Position numbers and translations under genes: made by a program
The notes under the pieces: model-generated
Database searches by the model: none
What the model saw: only the letters and a program-made list of their open reading frames with translations
What the model was told of the DNA's origin: nothing
Part shown: in pieces, positions 1 to 5,492 of the stretch
How positions within the stretch are numbered: position 1 is the first letter of the stretch
How the letters are laid out: each line of letters begins with the position of its first letter
Source of the DNA: Maricaulis sp036231565
GTDB lineage: Bacteria > Pseudomonadota > Alphaproteobacteria > Caulobacterales > Maricaulaceae
Length of the DNA stretch: 13,371 nt
Direction of reading: 5' to 3'
NCBI GenBank assembly: GCA_036231565.1
Contig: JAZAHA010000010.1
Span: forward strand, 1 to 13,371

Positions 1-120
1 AAAACCCAAGAAACTCGCCCTCATCGCCGTCGCCCGAAAACTCCTCGTCACCCTCAACGCTATGCTCAGAGACCAAAAGCCATACGCACCATAAACACAG
101 TTGCCGGCACAAGGCCGGGG
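1..120 (+). mobile_element. Right-hand end of an IS110-family insertion sequence (partial)
   Basis: The window opens inside the transposase of an IS110-family element, and its non-coding 3' end follows the stop at 94. A short hairpin, CCGGC-acaag-GCCGG (104-118), lies just after the gene. IS110 elements lack classical terminal inverted repeats and usually make no target duplication, so the exact right boundary cannot be placed; it must lie between 95 and the rimM stop at 164. The element is convergent with rimM. The rest of the element, including any bridge-RNA region at its other end, lies outside the window. Confidence 0.7.
2..94 (+). CDS. IS110-family transposase, C-terminal 30 residues (partial)
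   Basis: Frame 2 is open from the window edge to a TAA at 92-94 and reads KPKKLALIAVARKLL followed by VTLNAMLRDQKPYAP. This is the characteristic C-terminus of IS110/IS116/IS902 transposases: a basic, helical segment of the form K-K-x-A-L-x-A-x-x-R-K-L-L-x-x-L-N-A-x-L-R. These enzymes combine an N-terminal RuvC-like DEDD domain with a C-terminal serine-containing domain and are guided by an element-encoded RNA. Only the tail is visible, so catalytic integrity cannot be judged. The piece is too short for automated ORF calling. The family call rests on recognition of this tail. Confidence 0.8.
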   Translation, partial: KPKKLALIAVARKLLVTLNAMLRDQKPYAP

Positions 121-163
121 AAAGTGAAAAGAGATAAGCGAAGAAGACGGGAAGCGGCGCCCG

Positions 164-709
164 CTATTCCCCCGCCTCTTCTTCGGCCTTCGAGCCGACC
201 TCTTCGGGCGGGTCGATGGTGATCACGCCGTTGCCGATCGAGACGTGGGGCACGAAGTCGCGGGTGAAGGGCAGCATCCAGGCGCCGTTGCGGCCCGGCG
301 TGCCGGTGATTTCCAAGAGGTCGCCCGAGCCGAAATCATGGATCGCCCGCAGCGTGCCCATGCCACTGCCGTCCAGCGCCTGCACCTTCAGGCCGATCAG
401 GTCGGCATGATAGAATTCGTCATCCTCCAGCGCGGGCAGGGCCGTGCGGGGGATGTGAAGCCGGGTGCCCTTGAGGGCCTGGGCCTGGTCGCGGGTCAGA
501 CTTTCGGCAAAGCGGACGATGAAACCGTCCTTCACCGGGCGCCAGCTCTTCGGCGTCAAAAGGACCGCACCATCGGCATCGCGGAACGCACCGTAGGAAA
601 AGGCGGCGTCCGGCTCGCCGGCAAAACTCTTCACCTTGCATTCGCCCTTCACACCATGCGCACCGGCAATGGCGGCGATGAAGACAAGATCGTCGGCGGT
701 CTGGGTCAT
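164..709 (-). CDS. rimM: Ribosome maturation factor RimM
   Basis: This 181-aa protein is a cytoplasmic assembly factor that helps mature the 3' (head) domain of the 30S subunit and binds ribosomal protein S19. The N-terminal RimM domain shows the typical IAAIAGAHGVKGECKVKSF opening (residues about 11-29). The C-terminal PRC-barrel follows from about residue 97 (DDEFYHADLIGLKV) to DPPEEV near 172. Length is normal for the family. The start MTQTADDLVF gives a standard N-terminus, but no good Shine-Dalgarno sequence lies directly upstream, so translation may depend on coupling or on structure in the preceding spacer. It sits third in ffh-rpsP-rimM, separated from rpsP by 195 bp that hold a palindromic repeat. 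The usual next gene, trmD, is absent from the visible downstream sequence, where an IS110 element lies. Confidence 0.95.
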   Translation of the reverse strand: MTQTADDLVFIAAIAGAHGVKGECKVKSFAGEPDAAFSYGAFRDADGAVLLTPKSWRPVKDGFIVRFAESLTRDQAQALKGTRLHIPRTALPALEDDEFYHADLIGLKVQALDGSGMGTLRAIHDFGSGDLLEITGTPGRNGAWMLPFTRDFVPHVSIGNGVITIDPPEEVGSKAEEEAGE

Positions 710-733
710 GGTTTCGGGTCCGGCTCAAACCAT

Positions 734-878
734 CCTTCCCCTTGATGGGGAAGGTGGGCCGCGGCGGCGCCGCGGGTCGGAAGGGGTGAATCCCGGTGCA
801 GGCAAACTCGCCAACCCCTCGCTCCCACCCCCTCCACCACGGCTGTGCCGTGGTCCCCCTCCCCCATCAAGGGGGAGG
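734..878. repeat. Composite palindromic (BIME/MITE-like) repeat inside the rpsP-rimM spacer
   Basis: This 145-bp non-coding element has four perfect hairpins. The outer two are CCTTCCCC-ttgat-GGGGAAGG (734-754) and CCTCCCCC-atcaa-GGGGGAGG (858-878). They are the same 21-bp motif in opposite orientation, matching at 19 of 21 positions, and the two differences form one compensatory T-A to C-G pair. The inner two are CCGCGGC-ggc-GCCGCGG (759-775) and ACCACGGC-tgt-GCCGTGGT (836-854). The overall layout is hairpin-GGG-hairpin, centre, and the mirror image. Similar GGGG/TTGATGGGG palindromes are, from memory, dispersed in alphaproteobacterial genomes. In the operon mRNA it would form a large structure between rpsP and rimM. 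Confidence 0.75.
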
Positions 879-904
879 AGGGGGCGTCGGCGGGCCGGTC
901 AGTC

Positions 905-1360
905 CTATTCGGACTTTTCTTCTTCGGCAGCAGCCTCTTCGGCCGGGGCTTCTTCAGCAGCCGGCTCTTCAGCCGGGGCTTCGGCAGCCGCCTTGGCTTC
1001 CGCTTCGGCAGCCTTCTTGGCTTCTTCCTTCTCGAGGCGCTCGGCTTCGCGCTCCTTGGCCTTCTCGCCCGGCTCGCCCTTCTTCGGGTTATTGCCGTGT
1101 TCCCAGGCCCAGGCCTCGGCCTCGAGCTGGTTCAGGAAGCGGCCGACGCGGTCGGTCGGCTTGGCGCCCTTGGCGAGCCAGGCCTTGGCCTTTTCCATGT
1201 CGATCTTCACGCGCTCGCCATCCTTGGGCAGCATCGGATTGTAGGAGCCGATCTTCTCGATGAAACGGCCATCGCGCGGGGCGCGGCTGTCGGCAACGAC
1301 GATGCGGTAGTAGGGACGCTTCTTGGCGCCACCACGGGCGAGACGGATTTTCAGAGCCAT
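905..1360 (-). CDS. rpsP: 30S ribosomal protein S16 with long acidic C-terminal extension
   Basis: S16 is a primary 30S assembly protein. Residues 1 to about 85 are the conserved core, opening MALKIRLARGGAKKRPYYRI and containing DSRAPRDGRFIEKIGSYNP and the DRVGRFL segment. After about residue 95 there is a low-complexity tail rich in Ala, Glu and Lys that becomes almost pure A/E/P (PAEEPAAEEAPAEEAAAEEE), bringing the protein to 151 aa against about 80-90 for the bare domain. Such extensions are common in Alphaproteobacteria and are probably disordered. A good ribosome-binding site (AAGGAA, complement of 1369-1374) lies 8 nt before the ATG. The ffh stop is 39 bp upstream, which supports cotranscription. 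Confidence 0.97.
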   Translation of the reverse strand: MALKIRLARGGAKKRPYYRIVVADSRAPRDGRFIEKIGSYNPMLPKDGERVKIDMEKAKAWLAKGAKPTDRVGRFLNQLEAEAWAWEHGNNPKKGEPGEKAKEREAERLEKEEAKKAAEAEAKAAAEAPAEEPAAEEAPAEEAAAEEEKSE

Positions 1361-1399
1361 TGTTCGATTTCCTTCGGGTCTAAAGCTTTGAAACGGGGA

Positions 1400-2956
1400 T
1401 TACTTCTTCGGGAGGCCGAGCGGCAGGCCGTCCGGTCCCAGGGGGCCGCCGCCACCCAGTCCGGGCAGTGACGAGCCTGAATTCTTCGAGCCGGTGCCGC
1501 CAAGGCCCGGCAATTGCGCGCCTGCAGGGGCCTTGCCGCCCAGCAGGTCCTGGGTCGCCTGGCCCATATCGGCCGGGTTCATGCCGCCCGGCATTCCACC
1601 CATGCCACCGGGCATTCCGCCCATCATGCCGGCGAGACCGCCGCGCCCCTTCTTGCCGACCTTCTTCATCATGTCGGCCATCTGGCGGTGCATCTTGATG
1701 AGCTTGTTGACGTCGGCGACGGTGACGCCGGAACCGGCGGCGATGCGCTTCTTGCGCGAAGCCTTGAGGATTTCCGGCTTGGCCCGCTCCTGCGGCGTCA
1801 TCGACAGGATGATCGCCTCCTGGCGGGAGAGCATCTTGTCGTCCATGCCGGCGGCGGCCATCTGCGATTTCGCGGCCTTGTTCATGCCCGGCAGCATGCC
1901 CATGATGCCGCCCAGACCGCCCATCTTCTTCAGCTGGCCGAACTGTTCGCGCAGATCGTCGAGGTCGAACTTGCCTTTGGCCATCTTTTTGGCGAGGCGT
2001 TCGGCCTTGTCCTGATCGACCTCCTGGGCGGCCTTCTCGACCAGCGAGACGATATCGCCGCGGCCCAGAATACGGCCGGCCAGGCGTTTCGCGTCGAACG
2101 CGTCCAGACCGTCCGGCTTTTCCGAGACGCCGAGGAATTTGATCGGCAGGCCCGTGACATGGCGCATGGAGAGCGCCGCACCGCCGCGGCCGTCACCATC
2201 CATCCGGGTCAGTACCAGGCCGGTCAGCGGCAGGCGTTCGTGGAAGCGTCTCGCGGTCTCCACCGCGTCCTGGCCGGTCAGCGCATCGGCGACCAGCAGG
2301 GTTTCGCGCGGGCGGGTGACGTCGGCGATCGATTTCGCCTCGGCCATCATGTCCTCGTCGATCGAGGTGCGGCCGGCGGTATCGAGAATGACGACGTCAT
2401 AGCCCTGCAGCTTGCCGGCATTCATCGCCCGCTTGGCGATGTCGACGGCGCGCTGGTTTGCCATGATCGGCAGGAAGCCGACGCCGACCTGTCCGGCCAG
2501 CTGCTGCAGCTGTTCCATGGCCGCCGGGCGGCGCGTGTCGAGCGAGGCGAGCAGGACCTTCTTCTTGTGGACGTCCTGCAAGCGCTTGGCGAGCTTGGCA
2601 GACGTGGTGGTCTTGCCCGAACCCTGCAGACCCGCCATCAGGATGGCGACCGGCGGCTCGCCCTCGACCATCAGGCCGGGCTGTTCGCCTTCGCCGCCCA
2701 GAAGGTCGACCAGGGCGTCATGGACGATCTTGACGACCTGCTGGCCCGGCGCGACGGCGCGGATCACGTCTTCGCCGACGGCGCGCTCGCGGATTTTCGC
2801 AACGACGTCCTTGACCACCGGCAAGGCGACATCGGCTTCCAGCAGGGCGACGCGGATCTCGCGCAGCGCTGCATCGACGTCCTTCTCCGACAGCACACCG
2901 CGGCCGGTGAGCTTGTCGAATACGCCGCCAAGTCGTTCTGTCAGTGCGTCGAACAT
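1400..2956 (-). CDS. ffh: Signal recognition particle protein Ffh (SRP54)
   Basis: Ffh is the GTPase of the signal recognition particle. It binds 4.5S RNA and the signal sequences of nascent membrane proteins and docks on FtsY. The N domain spans about residues 1-90. The G domain follows: P-loop GLQGSGKTTT (109-118), DTRRPAA (140-146, usually D-x-Y-R-P-A-A), DTAGR (192-196), and G4 TRMD (250-253, where T-K-x-D is more common) with GDGRGGAALS. The methionine-rich M domain (about 330-450) carries GGIMGMLPGM and the RNA-binding segment AAGSGVTVADVN. A Gly/Met/Pro-rich tail completes 518 aa, somewhat longer than the usual 450-500. GAGGA lies 7 nt before the ATG. It heads the ffh-rpsP-rimM operon. 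Confidence 0.97.
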   Translation of the reverse strand: MFDALTERLGGVFDKLTGRGVLSEKDVDAALREIRVALLEADVALPVVKDVVAKIRERAVGEDVIRAVAPGQQVVKIVHDALVDLLGGEGEQPGLMVEGEPPVAILMAGLQGSGKTTTSAKLAKRLQDVHKKKVLLASLDTRRPAAMEQLQQLAGQVGVGFLPIMANQRAVDIAKRAMNAGKLQGYDVVILDTAGRTSIDEDMMAEAKSIADVTRPRETLLVADALTGQDAVETARRFHERLPLTGLVLTRMDGDGRGGAALSMRHVTGLPIKFLGVSEKPDGLDAFDAKRLAGRILGRGDIVSLVEKAAQEVDQDKAERLAKKMAKGKFDLDDLREQFGQLKKMGGLGGIMGMLPGMNKAAKSQMAAAGMDDKMLSRQEAIILSMTPQERAKPEILKASRKKRIAAGSGVTVADVNKLIKMHRQMADMMKKVGKKGRGGLAGMMGGMPGGMGGMPGGMNPADMGQATQDLLGGKAPAGAQLPGLGGTGSKNSGSSLPGLGGGGPLGPDGLPLGLPKK

Positions 2957-3002
2957 GCGTTCGTCCTCAATGCCGTTTCATCCTGCAAGGCCGCGGCCCG
3001 AA

Positions 3003-3107
3003 CGTGCGACCAGCCGCACGCGCAAAGCGCCGCAGCCCCGCTGAGCGAAGACTTCGCCGAGCGGGGTTCTCGCCGGCCTCCCCCGTCAGTTGGGACGGAT
3101 GTGCCGG
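3003..3107 (-). promoter_or_regulatory. Structured 5' leader of the ffh operon (three hairpins)
   Basis: Between the candidate promoter and the ffh start the transcript would contain three successive hairpins. In minus-strand order these are CCGGC/GCCGG enclosing CCGTC-ccaact-GACGG (3107-3073), a long stem CCCCGCT...AGCGGGG with an inner GCGA/TCGC (3066-3036), and CGTGCG-gctggt-CGCACG (3020-3003). No U-rich tract follows any stem, so intrinsic termination is unlikely. No riboswitch consensus or 4.5S RNA core was recognised. A leader control element or a small RNA remain possible. Confidence 0.45.
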
Positions 3108-3143
3108 TAAGACAAGCGTGTGAGCTTGCGTGATGAAGGCGGG

Positions 3144-3172
3144 GCAATACGCGGCAGGGCCTGCCGAGTCAA
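3144..3172 (-). promoter_or_regulatory. Candidate sigma-70-type promoter for ffh-rpsP-rimM
   Basis: Reading on the minus strand, TTGACT (3172-3167) and TATTGC (3149-3144) are separated by exactly 17 bp, close to the housekeeping consensus. The spacer holds a perfect 15-bp palindrome CGGCAGG-C-CCTGCCG (3152-3166), a possible operator between -35 and -10. The promoter begins 8 bp beyond the stop of the upstream methyltransferase gene and predicts an untranslated leader of about 180 nt. Confidence 0.5.
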
Positions 3173-3179
3173 GCCTGCC

Positions 3180-3881
3180 TCAGAGGCGCCGGGCCGTATG
3201 CCCGTGGATCAGGCCGCCCTGGTAGAATTGCGCGGGCTCCGAAAATCCCGCTGAGGCGATGAGTGCGGCCAGCTCCGGCGGCGGCAGGAGGCCGACGGAT
3301 TTGTCCAGATTGGTGCGGTAGGCGGCGACGCTGTTATCGTCCAGGCCTGCCGAGCGCAGTGTGGACAGCCAGACATGCTCCAGCGCATCGAAGGTCGCGG
3401 CCTGCCGGTCGCCGGCAAGATCGGCATTGATCAGGATGCCGCCGGAGCGCAGGCGTTCGGCGATACCGGTGAAATAGGCCAGACGTTCGGTCCGGTCGGT
3501 GATGAAATGGGAAGCGAGGATGGAGGTGGCCGCGTCGTAGGCGATGCCGTCATCAAGTTCGTCGACATAGCCTTCGAACAGGCGCACCCGGTCGCCGATG
3601 CCGGCGGCCTCGACCTCGCGCTTGCAGACCGCAAGCATGTCGGCGGAGGGGTCGAGTGCCGTGAAGCGCCAGCCCGGGGCGAGGCTGGCAAGATGCAGCA
3701 CTTCCTTGCCGGTTCCGGCACCGACGCAGAGGATTTCCACAGTCTCCGCCAGGTCCTGCAGCAGCAGGCGCCCAGCCAGAAGATGAAGCGCGTCGCGCAG
3801 CGGCGCCATCGGTTCGTTGCGGGCGTCATAGTTGGCGGCCATGTCGCCGGCGAAGGCGGGATGGATCTGACGGTCGGACAT
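3180..3881 (-). CDS. Class I SAM-dependent methyltransferase
   Basis: This is a cytoplasmic 233-aa protein with a Rossmann-like methyltransferase fold. Motif I, the SAM-binding glycine-rich loop, is ILCVGAGTGKEVL (residues 50-62). The acidic end of strand 2 is FTALDPSADML (73-83), where D77 should contact the ribose of SAM. AYDAATSILASHFI corresponds to the motif IV region, and LRSGGILINADL to the following strand. The N-terminus (FAGDMAANYDARN) resembles small-molecule or tRNA-modifying methyltransferases of the UbiE/CmoA type, but the substrate cannot be assigned. GAGGGGA lies just before the ATG. Directly upstream is a perfect 7-3-7 palindrome that may control it. Neighbours give no pathway hint. 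Confidence 0.85.
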   Translation of the reverse strand: MSDRQIHPAFAGDMAANYDARNEPMAPLRDALHLLAGRLLLQDLAETVEILCVGAGTGKEVLHLASLAPGWRFTALDPSADMLAVCKREVEAAGIGDRVRLFEGYVDELDDGIAYDAATSILASHFITDRTERLAYFTGIAERLRSGGILINADLAGDRQAATFDALEHVWLSTLRSAGLDDNSVAAYRTNLDKSVGLLPPPELAALIASAGFSEPAQFYQGGLIHGHTARRL

Positions 3882-3895
3882 GTTTTCCCCTCAAA

Positions 3896-3912
3896 ATGTG
3901 ATAACATCACAT
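3896..3912. promoter_or_regulatory. Operator-like palindrome before the methyltransferase gene
   Basis: The sequence ATGTGAT-AAC-ATCACAT is a perfect 7-bp inverted repeat with a 3-bp centre, placed 14 bp upstream of the methyltransferase start and just before its ribosome-binding site. The half-site TGTGA/TCACA recalls CRP/FNR-type sites, but the spacing (5 bp between TGTGA and TCACA instead of 6) does not fit a classical CRP site. A dimeric repressor is a reasonable guess from its position. Confidence 0.45.
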
Positions 3913-3997
3913 ATCGGGAGCCCGGTCGCGCCTGTAAAGGCCCGGGTGTGAGACCGGGGCGGATTTTATCGCTGTCGGGGGATGCGCCGTTGCCGGA

Positions 3998-4186
3998 TCA
4001 GCCGGTGGCCTTGGCTTCGTGGATCGCCATGACGGGCTGCGGCGCGGCCTCGCGGAAGCTGACGGTCGGACGGTCAGAGCTGGCCGACAGAAGGGCGCCG
4101 AAAACGGACGCGAAGACCAGTCCGGCGGTCAGCCAGATCAGTCCGGATTTCGCGATCGTTCCCAGTCCGTAGTCAGCCTTGCTCAT
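3998..4186 (-). CDS. Small single-pass membrane protein, unknown function
   Basis: This 62-aa hypothetical protein has a short polar N-terminus (MSKADYGLGT), one predicted membrane span at about residues 14-35 (SGLIWLTAGLVFASVFGALL) and a polar tail with prolines (RPTVSFREAAPQPVMAIHEA). The ATG at 4186 is preferred over a GTG nine bases upstream because GGAG lies at good spacing before the ATG and the GTG would overlap that site. No family is recognised. It is separated by 116 bp from the methyltransferase downstream and by 189 bp from the gene upstream, so it is probably its own transcription unit. The reading frame is intact and has a convincing ribosome-binding site, which is the main reason to call it. 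Confidence 0.6.
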   Translation of the reverse strand: MSKADYGLGTIAKSGLIWLTAGLVFASVFGALLSASSDRPTVSFREAAPQPVMAIHEAKATG

Positions 4187-4205
4187 CGTCTTCACTCCAC
4201 TTGCG

Positions 4206-4238
4206 GCGGCAAAGCCGCTTCCCGTGTCGCTACACGGG
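4206..4238 (-). other. Twin hairpins in the leader of the 62-aa membrane protein gene
   Basis: Two adjacent perfect hairpins lie 20-50 bp upstream of the start: GCGGC-ttt-GCCGC (4206-4218) and CCCGTGT-agcg-ACACGGG (4221-4238, minus-strand reading). They would sit just before the ribosome-binding site if transcription starts further upstream. No U-tract follows either one. Confidence 0.4.
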
Positions 4239-4311
4239 CGATTCCAGCGCTGAATCGTTTAACGAAACCTTTCCGGCATCGGTTCCATCGAGCGCGTCGT
4301 TAAGACTTCGA

Positions 4312-4328
4312 CAATTCGCATCGAATTG
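4312..4328. promoter_or_regulatory. Perfect inverted repeat, possible operator
   Basis: CAATTCG-CAT-CGAATTG is a perfect 7-3-7 palindrome in the 189-bp gap between the DUF1475-like gene and the 62-aa membrane protein gene. It has the same geometry as the palindrome at 3896-3912 but a different sequence. It is AT-richer than its surroundings, as promoter DNA often is. Function is inferred from position only. Confidence 0.3.
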
Positions 4329-4375
4329 CGTGGAACCGGCCGGTGGCGGGCAGATGGGGAAGGCGCTGGCCGGTT

Positions 4376-4678
4376 TCAAGAGGCGGCCAGGCGGCGGAAC
4401 ACTTCCGGTGCACGCAAGGCGAACCAGATCGCTGTCCAGACGTTACCCAGCACGAAAACCGGCGCGATCCAGACGATGCGCAGGATCCAGCGCCGTTCGA
4501 AACAGCCGATCACGGTCGCGGACAGGATGAAGCCGGCATACAGATCGGCCAGCGTCACCAGGCCCCAGGGGTGGGAGATCAGCCAGCTGCCGGCGGCAGA
4601 AAAATCCCCGGTTCTGACAGCGAGGGCAATCAGGGCCGTCAGAACCAGGGACAATGCGAGCAGGAAAAGGCGGGTCAT
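4376..4678 (-). CDS. DUF1475-like small membrane protein
   Basis: This 100-aa integral membrane protein has about three spans: residues 3-22 (RLFLLALSLVLTALIALAV), about 38-58 (WGLVTLADLYAGFILSATVI) and about 66-90 (LRIVWIAPVFVLGNVWTAIWF). The combination of an aspartate-containing L-x-D-x-Y-x-G-F segment, a W-R/E-R-x-W linker and L-G-N-x-x-x-A-x-x-x-x-x-A-L-R resembles DUF1475 proteins; this is recognition from memory. Function is unknown. AAGGAG lies 8 nt before the ATG, a strong translation signal. A 132-bp spacer without recognisable features separates it from the porin gene upstream. Confidence 0.7.
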   Translation of the reverse strand: MTRLFLLALSLVLTALIALAVRTGDFSAAGSWLISHPWGLVTLADLYAGFILSATVIGCFERRWILRIVWIAPVFVLGNVWTAIWFALRAPEVFRRLAAS

Positions 4679-4810
4679 GTGGGGGACTCCTTCTCCCGCT
4701 CGCGAGGAACAGGGAGGATACGTCCGCCGTCGTGGATCGGATCACCCGGTTTGGTCGCGGCTCCGGATCGTCCGGCCAGCCAGCCATGCCGCAGCGTGTC
4801 GAAGGGTTGG

Positions 4811-5482
4811 TCAGCCGCCGAAACTGCGGCCGACGGAGAGGACCAGGCGACCTTCGTCGATCTCGCTGTCGTGCCAGCGCACGTCCCAGTCCAGTCCCAG
4901 ATGACTCGCCGTCATACCCAGCTGGTAGTCGGTATAATTGGCGTTGCTATTGTCATCGAAACGCGAATACCCGGCGCGAAGATCAATGCTGACGGTATCG
5001 GAGAACGCCCAACTCGCGCCGGCGTCGACATAGTGTGCAGCCCCGGCTTCGAGGTAGAAATCCGGCGTCCAGTAGAGCCCGGCGTCAACCGTCACCGGTC
5101 CATAGCTGCGAGCCGTGCCCGCATGGAGTTCGATGAAGTCCTGATCGCCGGCGGCATCGGTCGCGCCGGGATAGGTGTAGACAATGACCCCCAGATCGAA
5201 TGCCGTGCCCTGCCACTGCGGAGCCCAACCGGCATAGAGGTCGAGTTCGAAATCGGTATCGTCGCCGAAATCGACATTCGAAACCCAGGCGCCGGCATAA
5301 AAGGCACCCTCGTCCAGATCGATACCGGCCTGGATGGCCGGATCGCCGTCCGTCTGTGTCACGCCGCGGAACACATAATCGCTGCTCAGGGTGACATTGC
5401 CCGAAACGGACTGGGCAAAGGCCGGCAAGCCGGGCAGTGCCAGCAGCGCTGCCGCGGCAATCACAGACGCTTTTTTCGACAT
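4811..5482 (-). CDS. TorF-family putative outer-membrane porin (Gcw_chp)
   Basis: This 223-aa exported protein is predicted to form an outer-membrane beta-barrel. Residues 1-23 are a Sec signal peptide (MSKK, hydrophobic core, cleavage after AFA before QS). The mature part starts VSGNVTLSSDYVFRGVTQT, the signature start of TIGR02001/Gcw_chp proteins. It continues with alternating aromatic and polar strands (FYAGAWVSNVDFG, FELDLYAGWAP, VTVDAGLYW) and ends in a barrel-like strand, VLSVGRSFGG. The substrate is unknown; the TorF name comes from an association with TMAO respiration in other bacteria. The ribosome-binding site AGGAGAG overlaps the stop codon of the chemoreceptor gene only 10 bp upstream, so the two are almost certainly cotranscribed and translationally coupled. 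Confidence 0.85.
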   Translation of the reverse strand: MSKKASVIAAAALLALPGLPAFAQSVSGNVTLSSDYVFRGVTQTDGDPAIQAGIDLDEGAFYAGAWVSNVDFGDDTDFELDLYAGWAPQWQGTAFDLGVIVYTYPGATDAAGDQDFIELHAGTARSYGPVTVDAGLYWTPDFYLEAGAAHYVDAGASWAFSDTVSIDLRAGYSRFDDNSNANYTDYQLGMTASHLGLDWDVRWHDSEIDEGRLVLSVGRSFGG

Positions 5483-5492
5483 GCTGTCTCTC

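Noticed and set aside
1514..3133. Long open frame of 539 codons on the plus strand, antisense to ffh
   Set aside because: It is the mirror of the GC-rich ffh reading frame; the translation is compositionally odd, matches no family, and ffh on the other strand is certain.
2941..3147. Possible 68-codon leader peptide on the minus strand running into the ffh start
   Set aside because: It overlaps the structured leader and the ffh start, has no good ribosome-binding site, and its composition looks non-coding.
2957..3180. 4.5S (SRP) RNA gene next to ffh
   Set aside because: The conserved SRP RNA tetraloop region (GGTCAGG...GGAAGCAGCC) was not seen on either strand.
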